Part shown: piece by piece, positions 1 through 5,358 of the stretch
Position numbering within the stretch: position 1 is the stretch's first letter
Layout of the letters: each line of letters starts with the position of its first letter
Source: JACQNR01 sp049515175
GTDB taxonomy: Bacteria > Acidobacteriota > Terriglobia > UBA7540
DNA length: 11,840 nucleotides
Assembly: GCA_049515175.1 (NCBI GenBank)
Contig: JBEKUI010000138.1
Location: 1-11,840, forward strand
Direction of reading: 5' to 3'
Made by a program: the position numbers and the translations under genes
Notes under the pieces: model-generated
Database searches by the model: none
Told to the model about the DNA's origin: nothing
Seen by the model: the letters and a program-made list of their open reading frames with translations, nothing else

Positions 1-1
1 G

Positions 2-73
2 GACTCCGTTGTCCGAGTAATCGTCCGCGGTTCCGTTGAAGGGAACGGCGTCGCTATTTCCTCGTGCTCCTGA
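2..73 (+). CDS. possible 3' end of an upstream gene (partial)
   Basis: Reading from base 2, the sequence is open from the window edge to a TGA at 71-73 and encodes about 23 residues (DSVVRVIVRGSVEGNGVAIS..., ending SCS). The stretch mixes alternating hydrophobic residues with Gly, as a C-terminal beta strand would. It is too short to assign a family, and open stretches of this length occur by chance in GC-rich DNA. The following 42 bases before the next start hold only that gene's ribosome site. Confidence 0.22.
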   Translation, partial: DSVVRVIVRGSVEGNGVAISSCS

Positions 74-115
74 TCGGATCGATCTCGGATTCGACCAGAA
101 GAAAGGAGCCTTGCA

Positions 116-544
116 ATGACGATTACCGAGTTCGCGGCAAAGCATGGCCTCCCTCTTCTGCATGAGAACAAACCTCTTGGGGTTGGTTTTAACACCAGCA
201 TACCAGGCTGGAGTGGCTTCGTGGGCGACTGGACAGACCGACCGGACAGGCTCGTGGCTGGTGTGGTCGTTCTGAGTGTGGGCGAGAGAATAGATGCAAT
301 CGTCCGACTGATGTTCGTTGGTGCTGCGATAAAGAAGAGGACGTTTGCACTGGGAACGGTAACCGTGGAATTCAACCCTGAGAGCGACCGACAGGCACGG
401 ACAGTAATCAAGCTTGCGCAGCTCAAAAGACCCTGTCTCGATTGCGGCGCTCCAGTTACTCATAACGAGTTTGAGCTGCCCATCGGTTGGCTGTGCCCTG
501 CATGCCGGGAAAGAGCGTTCGCGAGGGCAAGTGCGGGCCGCTAG
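116..544 (+). CDS. orphan protein with C-terminal zinc ribbon (hypothetical)
   Basis: This is a 142-residue soluble protein that I do not recognise as a named family. The start is well supported: AAAGGAG at 102-108 lies 7 bases before the ATG. Residues 1-100 have no membrane segment and contain several beta-like hydrophobic stretches (for example LVAGVVVLSV at 46-55). The C-terminal part has Cys107-x2-Cys110 and Cys127-x2-Cys130, a CxxC-x16-CxxC zinc-ribbon pattern, followed by a basic tail. A zinc ribbon of this kind could bind nucleic acid or a protein partner, but no function can be assigned. Its codon use appears less GC-extreme than that of the housekeeping genes to the right. With the toxin-antitoxin pair next to it, this fits an accessory segment. 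It ends 15 bases before a strong hairpin. Confidence 0.72.
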   Translation: MTITEFAAKHGLPLLHENKPLGVGFNTSIPGWSGFVGDWTDRPDRLVAGVVVLSVGERIDAIVRLMFVGAAIKKRTFALGTVTVEFNPESDRQARTVIKLAQLKRPCLDCGAPVTHNEFELPIGWLCPACRERAFARASAGR

Positions 545-558
545 CGCTGCGCGGGTGG

Positions 559-589
559 CGCAGACATTGCGCTGTTTGCAATGTCTGCG
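559..589. repeat. perfect 12-bp inverted repeat (hairpin)
   Basis: CGCAGACATTGC (559-570) and GCAATGTCTGCG (578-589) are exact reverse complements separated by a 7-base loop. The hairpin lies just after the zinc-ribbon gene and before the antitoxin promoter. It could end transcription of the first gene, but no T-run follows it. It could also be a protein-binding site or RNA structure belonging to the toxin-antitoxin locus. The repeat is certain; the role is not. Confidence 0.85.
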
Positions 590-604
590 ATCCGCCGAGA
601 ATTT

Positions 605-636
605 ATGTTATCATGCTTGAGAGGTGATGATAACAT
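605..636. promoter_or_regulatory. probable toxin-antitoxin operator with embedded -10 and start codon
   Basis: ATGTTATCAT (605-614) and ATGATAACAT (627-636) are perfect 10-bp inverted arms around a 12-base spacer. The left arm contains TGTTATCAT, which reads as an extended -10 box (TGn-TATCAT). The right arm overlaps the antitoxin's GGTGAT-like ribosome site and the first two bases of its ATG at 635. Ribbon-helix-helix antitoxins usually bind such palindromes in their own promoter, so this is the likely autoregulatory operator. The inverted repeat is seen directly; the promoter and operator roles are inferred. No convincing -35 is visible, as expected for an extended -10 promoter. Confidence 0.6.
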
Positions 637-862
637 GATCCGGACACAGGTCAGTCTCGACAAGCGGGAGTACTCGCTGGCGAAGAAGGAGGCGAAAGCG
701 CTGGGCATCTCCGTGGCGGAGTTTGTCCGCCGGGCGCTACGCCGGATGCTGCCCGTTTCCGCCGGTGGAGTGCCCTGGATGCGCTACGCAGGACTGGTGG
801 AGTCGGGGAACGCGCGGTCCAGCCAATCGATCGACGACATCGTTTATGGCCACAAAGACTGA
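635..862 (+). CDS. ribbon-helix-helix antitoxin (VapB/CopG type)
   Basis: This 75-residue protein starts MIRTQVSLDKREYSLAKKEA and continues with 'ALGISVAEFVRRALRRML'. That is the usual ribbon-helix-helix pattern: a short beta strand, a first helix, a 'GIS' turn and a second helix with Arg residues. Such proteins form dimers that bind operator DNA and, through their C-terminal tail, neutralise a partner toxin. The ATG at 635 is preferred over an upstream in-frame ATG at 581 because the fold begins at residue 1 from 635 and GAGGTGAT (621-628) sits 6 bases before it. The upstream ATG lies inside the hairpin repeat. The tail (about residues 40-75) probably wraps the toxin. The gene overlaps the toxin gene by 17 bases, which implies translational coupling. 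It is probably self-repressed through the inverted repeat at its start. Confidence 0.82.
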   Translation: MIRTQVSLDKREYSLAKKEAKALGISVAEFVRRALRRMLPVSAGGVPWMRYAGLVESGNARSSQSIDDIVYGHKD

Positions 863-1259
863 GGCTTACGTCGACACTTCCGCGCTCATCGCCTTCCTGG
901 ACCGGTCCGACAGTTACCATCCGCTGTTTCGGAGGCTTTTTGCGAGCCCGCCGCGCCTCGTGACTTCCGGCCTGGTACTCGCGGAAGGGCACGGATGGTT
1001 CCTGCGGAGGTACGACCAGAGTCGTGCCATCCAGTTTCTCAATTTTATGAGTGAATTGTCCGCGCTAGCCATTCAGCCTTTTGATGGCGAGGAATTCAGG
1101 AAGGCGAGCCGGTTAGTCAAGAAATTCGACGACCAGCAGCTTACGCTCGCGGACGCGCATGGCCTGGTCATCATTCAGGAGCATCGGATTTCCGTTTGCT
1201 GGTCAACGGACCGGCATCTGGGTCTGACCGGTGCGCGGCTCGTCACCGAAGGTGCATGA
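846..1259 (+). CDS. PIN-domain toxin ribonuclease (VapC-like)
   Basis: This 137-residue protein has the acidic PIN-domain residues in order: Asp10 in 'YVDTSALIAFLD', Glu47 in 'LVLAEGHGWF', Asp103 in 'LTLADAHGLVI' and Asp122 in 'STDRHLG'. PIN toxins use these to hold Mg or Mn and cut RNA, often tRNA or rRNA; the target cannot be read from sequence. Length matches the VapC family (about 130-140). The ATG at 846 is chosen over in-frame codons further upstream because 'YVDTSALIAF' is then placed at the N terminus as in the family. The start lies inside the last 17 bases of the antitoxin gene, the usual order and coupling of a VapBC operon. All four acidic residues are present, so the toxin looks intact. 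Confidence 0.85.
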   Translation: MATKTEAYVDTSALIAFLDRSDSYHPLFRRLFASPPRLVTSGLVLAEGHGWFLRRYDQSRAIQFLNFMSELSALAIQPFDGEEFRKASRLVKKFDDQQLTLADAHGLVIIQEHRISVCWSTDRHLGLTGARLVTEGA

Positions 1260-1286
1260 CCCCGGACGGGTGGGGCGCTACCTCGC

Positions 1287-1316
1287 TTGACCTTTCATGG
1301 GCAAACATGGTAGGCT
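1287..1316 (+). promoter_or_regulatory. candidate promoter for the exported-protein pair
   Basis: TTGACC (1287-1292) is a good -35 match, and TAGGCT (1311-1316), 18 bases downstream, is a weak -10 match. It lies after the toxin gene and would transcribe the gene starting at 1454, giving a leader of about 130 bases. Only the -35 is convincing. Confidence 0.35.
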
Positions 1317-1320
1317 ACTC

Positions 1321-1453
1321 GGAGACGCGATAAGTGACGAGTGACAAGCAAAAGATCCAGGAGTAAGGAGCCTGGAGCGGGGAGTCAAGAGACCGGGGTC
1401 GGCGGAGAGGCGGGCAGAAGAAAAAAACTCCAATCTCGAGGAACGAACCCAGA
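1321..1453 (+). other. non-coding purine-rich spacer with short degenerate repeats
   Basis: No gene is visible between the toxin and the next start. The strand is strongly purine-biased from about 1331 to 1430, with back-to-back GTGACGA/GTGACAA (1334-1347), TCCAGG...CCTGGA as a small inverted repeat (1356-1361 and 1371-1376), and repeated GGAG/GGGG words. From memory, similar degenerate purine-rich spacers occur between genes in Acidobacteriota genomes, but this was not checked here. Confidence 0.5.
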
Positions 1454-2413
1454 ATGTTATTGAAAACAAAGCACAAGGATAAAATGTCATGCGCGGATAG
1501 ATTCGGACAACTAGTCGCTCCAGCGTCTCGAGCTTGGACTCCAACTGGGATCCGGGTAGGCCGCAGCTCAGGCGCAATAACCATTTGCTTGGCCCTTATT
1601 CTTTTGCTTTCGGCGGGGTGTCTGATGGCACAGAGCGCGGGGAAGATTCGGGTGCTGTACGTCGGCGACTCTTCGGTCACGATTGGCGCGGCGGGGGCCT
1701 CCAGCAACTTCACCTACGACCAGCGCGGGGTGGTGATTGAGAACGCCGCGCAGAAAATCATCGACGCCTGGCGCAAGAACCCGCGCTACGACGTCACTTA
1801 CATGACGGGCTGGGACGCTCTGGCGAAATTTCCGGAGACGCCGGAGGCGCTGCGGGCCTACGACGTGGTCTTCCTCAGCGACGTGGACAGCGACTCGATT
1901 GTGCTCTATCCCACCGAGCGCTCGAACCGCGCCCCGATGGGGCCGAACCGGCTGAAGTCGATCCGTGATTACGTCTGGCAGGGCGGGGCGCTGGTGATGA
2001 TTGGCGGTTACGCGACCTTCGTGGGGCGGCACAATGCCGGTAACTGGCACGGCACGCCGGTCGAGGAAGCGTTGCCGGTGGACTGCCTCGCCGTGGACGA
2101 TGACCGCGCCGAGACGCCGGAAGGCGTCACCGTGGAAGTGAAGGACGCGCGGCACCCCATCATGCAGGGCATCACATGGTCGCCCAGCCCGATCTTTAAC
2201 GGCTACAATCGCGTGACGGTGAAGAAGGCAGGGAAAGTCCTGGCAACGCTGAAGGAGAGCGGCGACCCGCTGATTGTGGTGTGGACTTTCGGCAAGGGCC
2301 GCGCCATGGCTTTTACATCCGACATCGCGCCGCACTGGGGTGCGGGCTTTCAGGAGTGGAAGTACTACGAGCAGTTTTGGAGCCAGGCTCTGGACTGGCT
2401 AGGCAAGCGTTAG
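1454..2413 (+). CDS. exported glutamine-amidotransferase-like protein (PF07090/DUF1355-like)
   Basis: This 319-residue protein has a flavodoxin-like class I amidotransferase fold after an N-terminal hydrophobic segment (about residues 41-60, ending 'CLMAQ'), which looks like a signal peptide. Family landmarks in order: 'IRVLYVGDSSVT' (65-76), 'YDVVFLSDVDSDSI' (136-149), 'PNRLKSIRDYVWQGGALVMIGGY' region (164-186), 'TPVEEALPV' (201-209), 'DDRAETPEGV' (216-225), 'HPIMQGI' (234-240) and 'GRAMAFTSDIAPHWG' (282-296). Where a true glutaminase has its nucleophile Cys in a GxCxG turn, this protein reads GGY (Tyr186), so amidotransferase activity is not expected. The related ThuA-like group binds sugars, but that is only an analogy. 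The start is uncertain: ATG 1454 has GAGGAA 10 bases upstream, while ATG 1484 has AAGG 5 bases upstream and gives a shorter N terminus. The gene lies 48 bases before the DUF2911 gene and is probably co-transcribed with it. Confidence 0.75.
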   Translation: MLLKTKHKDKMSCADRFGQLVAPASRAWTPTGIRVGRSSGAITICLALILLLSAGCLMAQSAGKIRVLYVGDSSVTIGAAGASSNFTYDQRGVVIENAAQKIIDAWRKNPRYDVTYMTGWDALAKFPETPEALRAYDVVFLSDVDSDSIVLYPTERSNRAPMGPNRLKSIRDYVWQGGALVMIGGYATFVGRHNAGNWHGTPVEEALPVDCLAVDDDRAETPEGVTVEVKDARHPIMQGITWSPSPIFNGYNRVTVKKAGKVLATLKESGDPLIVVWTFGKGRAMAFTSDIAPHWGAGFQEWKYYEQFWSQALDWLGKR

Positions 2414-2461
2414 ACGTCGTCGCACGCGCGCGACAAGACAAGTTCCAAGGAGGAGGATTCG

Positions 2462-2983
2462 ATGAAACGCACAATCAACGCAATCGTGGTCGCCGGCATC
2501 ATGCTTCTGGCGGCGCGACCTCTGGCGGCCCAGGGTAATCCACGTGGCACCGCCAAGCTCTCCCTGAACGGGAAGACCGTTTCGGTTGAGTATGGCCGCC
2601 CATCGCTGAAAGGGCGGACCGTGGACGCGTTGCTCGGCCAGTTGAAGCCGGGTGGCGCCTGGCGGATGGGGGCGGACAAGTCCACCACCTTCATGAGCGA
2701 GACCGATCTCTCGTTCGGCTCCGTCACGGTTCCCGCGGGGACTTACAGCCTGTGGGCGCGACATGAGGCGGACGGCTGGAAACTGGTCTTCAACAAACAG
2801 CACGACCAATGGGGAACCCAGCATGACGCAGCGCAAGACCTGGCAGCGGCTCCCCTCAGTCAGACCAAGCTCAGCAAAAGCGTCGAGGAGGTTACGATCT
2901 CCCTGGGCGAGTCGGCGGGTGGCGGGCTGTTTTCACTCCAATGGGGCGATTTGGACCTCTCTGCCAAGTTCAAAGCGAAGTAG
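2462..2983 (+). CDS. exported DUF2911 family protein
   Basis: This 173-residue protein has a clear signal peptide (Lys-Arg start, hydrophobic core, cleavage near 'PLAAQG' at residues 20-25). The mature part shows DUF2911 landmarks: 'VEYGRPSLKGR' (42-52), 'WRMGADKSTTF' (67-77), 'VPAGTYSLWA' (90-99) and 'WKLVFNKQHDQWG' (106-118). The family is a periplasmic or secreted beta-rich protein common in Bacteroidetes and Acidobacteria; its biochemical role is not known to me. A strong AGGAGGAGG (2448-2456) stands just before ATG 2462 and settles the start. It is probably expressed with the exported protein 48 bases upstream. It converges on the von Willebrand gene on the other strand with a gap of only 31 bases. 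Confidence 0.85.
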   Translation: MKRTINAIVVAGIMLLAARPLAAQGNPRGTAKLSLNGKTVSVEYGRPSLKGRTVDALLGQLKPGGAWRMGADKSTTFMSETDLSFGSVTVPAGTYSLWARHEADGWKLVFNKQHDQWGTQHDAAQDLAAAPLSQTKLSKSVEEVTISLGESAGGGLFSLQWGDLDLSAKFKAK

Positions 2984-3014
2984 ACAAGGCCGAGAAGAGA
3001 ACCCGAGCGCGCGC

Positions 3015-4037
3015 TCATTGCCCGGAAGTGGCGTGCGCAGCAGCTTCGATTTTGGGGGAGAAGTAGCCGGTGCGAGTGCGCACGGTGAGGCGGCCGCCCC
3101 GCGCGTGCTGGGCTTCCACGCGCACGGTGCGGAAGGTGCCGTCCTTCTTGGCGTTGGTGGGAGTGTAGGCCAGGGTGTACTGGCTGCGGATGTCGCGCGC
3201 GATGCCGACGCAGGTGGATTCGACTTCCTCCACGGACTTGGGAAAGTAAGCTTGCCCGCCGCTGACCTCCGCGAGTTTCTCCAGGACTTTGGCCGCCCGC
3301 TTGGCCTCACCACCATGGATCTTGAAGAGCCCTCCCGGCTCTTCGGAGCCTAGCAGCCCGATGGTGTACACGACCGTGTTCCCCTTCTGCAGGTAACGGA
3401 CGACTTCCTCCAGCGAGTAGCGGCTGGCGTTGTCGTCGCCATCGGTGATGACGAGGAGCACTTTCTTGTCGCGGTTGCCGAGCTTCATGTGGTCGAGCGA
3501 AAGATTGACCGCATCGCGCAGCGCCGTTCCTCCCCGCGAATCGATCTTGTCCAGCGCCGCCTTCAACTCTTCCATGCTGCTGGCGAAGTCTCCGGGTGTA
3601 TCGAGGTAAGGGATGTCGTTGAAGTTGACGACAAAGACCTGGTCCTGCGGGTTGGAAGTCTTGACGAAGGTGACCGCCGCGGCGTTGACGGCGGCGCGCT
3701 TGTCTTTCATGCTGCCGCTGTCGTCGATGACGATTCCCATGGTGACCGGAATATCCGCGTGCGAAAAGACGGAGAGGGTTTGCTGAACTCCGTCTTCGAG
3801 GACTCGAAAGTTCTCTTTGCGGAGATCGTTGACCTGGCGGCCTTTCGGGTCGAGCACCGTGGCGTGAAGGACAACGAGGTTGACGTCCACATTGATCGTG
3901 TACTCGCGCGGAAGCTTCTGGGAGGCGGCGGGTGGAGGTGCCTGGGCGTGGGCGTCCGATGCGGCAGCGACCAAGGCCGCGAATGCCGCACTGATGGCGA
4001 ACATGGGCAGAAGGAGTTTCCTATTGCGTTGGGGCAT
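3015..4037 (-). CDS. exported von Willebrand A protein (VWFA-related Acidobacterial domain), second gene of the pair
   Basis: This 340-residue protein has a signal peptide ending near 'AHAQ' (29-32), a beta-rich N-terminal section with 'VDVNLVVLHATVLDPKGR' (50-67), and a von Willebrand A domain from about 97 to 285. The metal-binding site (MIDAS) is complete: Asp105-x-Ser107-x-Ser109 in 'IDDSGSM', Thr171 in 'GGTALRD' and Asp199 in 'ITDGDDN'. The C-terminal end has the 'RTGYFSP' motif of this Acidobacterial family (TIGR03436). Such domains bind protein ligands through a metal ion; the partner is unknown. The ATG at 4037 lies inside the end of the upstream paralogue (17-base overlap), and no good ribosome site precedes it, so translation is probably coupled. 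The stop codon lies within the palindrome GAGCGCGCGCTC (3005-3016). Confidence 0.9.
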   Translation of the reverse strand: MPQRNRKLLLPMFAISAAFAALVAAASDAHAQAPPPAASQKLPREYTINVDVNLVVLHATVLDPKGRQVNDLRKENFRVLEDGVQQTLSVFSHADIPVTMGIVIDDSGSMKDKRAAVNAAAVTFVKTSNPQDQVFVVNFNDIPYLDTPGDFASSMEELKAALDKIDSRGGTALRDAVNLSLDHMKLGNRDKKVLLVITDGDDNASRYSLEEVVRYLQKGNTVVYTIGLLGSEEPGGLFKIHGGEAKRAAKVLEKLAEVSGGQAYFPKSVEEVESTCVGIARDIRSQYTLAYTPTNAKKDGTFRTVRVEAQHARGGRLTVRTRTGYFSPKIEAAAHATSGQ

Positions 4038-5055
4038 AGTATCCCGTGCGGGCGTAAACCTGGAGCGGCGGTAGACCCTTGGGTGGATTCAGTTTCACTT
4101 TGATGCGGCGCCAGCGGCCGTCGCGCACAAGGTTCGACGGCTTGTAGCCGATGACGTACTGGTTGCGCAGTTCGATGGAAATCTTTTCGGCGATATCGGG
4201 CAGCTCGTTGGCGTCCTCGACGCTGAACATGCGGCCCCCCGAAACGTCGGCGAGTTCGGCGAGCAAGCTTGGTCCCCGGGCCTCTTCCGGGGTTCGCGTG
4301 CGCATGCTCAGTGGCTCAAAGATTCCCACCGCATAAATCTGCGTGTTGGATTCCTGGACGGCCTGCTTCACGTCGCGCTCCGTGTAGCGGCTGTGATTGT
4401 CGCCTCCGTCGGAGATGACGAGCAGCGCCTTGCGATTGGTGACGGCCTTGCGAGATTCGCTGAGGCCCAGGTAGATGGCGTCGAGGAGCGCCGTCTTGCC
4501 GCTCGACTTGACGAAGAGCAGGCGGTCCTGAACGTTCTCAAACTTGGAGGTGAAAGCGGAGATCAAATTCGGCCGCTCGTTGAAGTTGATGAGCAGAAAC
4601 TCGTCCTGGGGGTTGGACGTCTTGAAGAACTGCATCGCCGCCTCTTTGGCCTTCTGAATCTTTTCCCCCATCGAGCCGCTGGAATCAAAGATCAAGCCGA
4701 CGGAAATCGGAGCGTCTTCGGTCGAAAATGCGGCGATCTGCTGCTCCACCCTTTCGTCGTAGACCTGGAAGTTGCTCTGGTCGAGGCCGGTCACGATCCG
4801 GTCATAGGGGTCGGTGACGGTGACGTTGACGACCACCAGATTGACGTCGACCTGGATGGGCGTCGTGTGAATCTGCTCCGGCTTGACCAGGACCTGGGCG
4901 GGCCGGTGTTGATCGGGAAGCGCCGGGGAATGGGCCTCCTCATCCCCATGCATCCGCGCGGCGGCCGTGGCGCCCACGAGCATCAACCCTGCCGCTGTTC
5001 CGAGCAGCAAGATGTGGCGTTCAACGCGAGCAATTCTGCCGGCGAATCTCTTCAT
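4021..5055 (-). CDS. exported von Willebrand A protein (VWFA-related Acidobacterial domain), first gene of the pair
   Basis: From ATG 5055 this is a 344-residue paralogue of the next gene. It begins MKRFAGRIARVERHILLLGT with a hydrophobic signal or anchor (about 14-33), then 'IQVDVNLVVVNVTVTDPYDR' (67-86) and a von Willebrand A domain from about 117 to 300. MIDAS residues are all present: Asp124, Ser126 and Ser128 in 'FDSSGSM', Thr188 in 'GKTALLD' and Asp216 in 'ISDGGDN'. It ends 'ARTGYYAPTQ'. An in-frame GTG at 5112 would add 19 residues before the signal peptide. ATG 5055 is preferred because it puts the signal at the N terminus and because the best promoter candidate ends at 5124, almost on top of the GTG. 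Shared 'TSNPQD' and 'RTGY' words with the neighbour suggest tandem duplication. Confidence 0.88.
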   Translation of the reverse strand: MKRFAGRIARVERHILLLGTAAGLMLVGATAAARMHGDEEAHSPALPDQHRPAQVLVKPEQIHTTPIQVDVNLVVVNVTVTDPYDRIVTGLDQSNFQVYDERVEQQIAAFSTEDAPISVGLIFDSSGSMGEKIQKAKEAAMQFFKTSNPQDEFLLINFNERPNLISAFTSKFENVQDRLLFVKSSGKTALLDAIYLGLSESRKAVTNRKALLVISDGGDNHSRYTERDVKQAVQESNTQIYAVGIFEPLSMRTRTPEEARGPSLLAELADVSGGRMFSVEDANELPDIAEKISIELRNQYVIGYKPSNLVRDGRWRRIKVKLNPPKGLPPLQVYARTGYYAPTQ

Positions 5056-5123
5056 GCGGCTTCCCCCCCGCGTAGGGGACCCACCCTGCCCTTCCTGATG
5101 TTGCAGAGGCACCCAAGGGCAAT

Positions 5124-5152
5124 ATTAGCACAGTCCGTTTTGCAAGGCGCAA
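5124..5152 (-). promoter_or_regulatory. candidate promoter for the von Willebrand pair
   Basis: On the - strand, TTGCGC (5152-5147) and GCTAAT (5129-5124) are separated by 17 bases, with a TG just before the -10 region (extended -10 character). It would give a leader of about 60 bases before ATG 5055. The matches are moderate (4 of 6 each). Confidence 0.38.
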
Positions 5153-5190
5153 TGAAGTCGCGGCGGCGCGGAGGTGAACCGAGATTGTCG

Positions 5191-5220
5191 TTGACAGCCG
5201 TTTCCGCTTGGGCGGATAAT
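5191..5220 (+). promoter_or_regulatory. probable sigma-70 type promoter of pyrG
   Basis: TTGACA (5191-5196) is a perfect -35 and GATAAT (5215-5220) a 5-of-6 -10, with an 18-base spacer. Transcription would start near 5227, giving a leader of about 130 bases. That leader starts with GTACCGA (5226-5232), which pairs exactly with TCGGTAC (5254-5260) around a 21-base loop containing six Ts. The hairpin could protect or regulate the 5' end, but no attenuator is evident. Confidence 0.65.
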
Positions 5221-5358
5221 TGCCCGTACCGAATCCTTCCGAGTTTTTTCCGGTCGGTACAGGGAACGAACTCACAGCGCCCGCCATCGCGGCGGGACGC
5301 AACCGAACAGGCTTTTGGAACAACAACACCAACGGAATCTTAACGCACCAGGAGGCGT

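Noticed and set aside
1568..2335. A 255-codon - strand frame opposite the exported amidotransferase-like gene
   Set aside because: Its translation is rich in His, Arg and Val without motifs, while the + strand frame matches a family over its full length.
3005..3016. GAGCGCGCGCTC palindrome as a bidirectional terminator between convergent genes
   Set aside because: It allows only a 4-bp stem with a 4-base loop, has no T-run on either strand, and overlaps the stop codon; it may be chance in GC-rich DNA.
4393..5343. A 316-codon + strand frame opposite the first von Willebrand gene
   Set aside because: It is the mirror of a gene with a full MIDAS site and signal peptide, and it runs through both promoter candidates. 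Its Asp/Val-rich translation is a typical antisense shadow.
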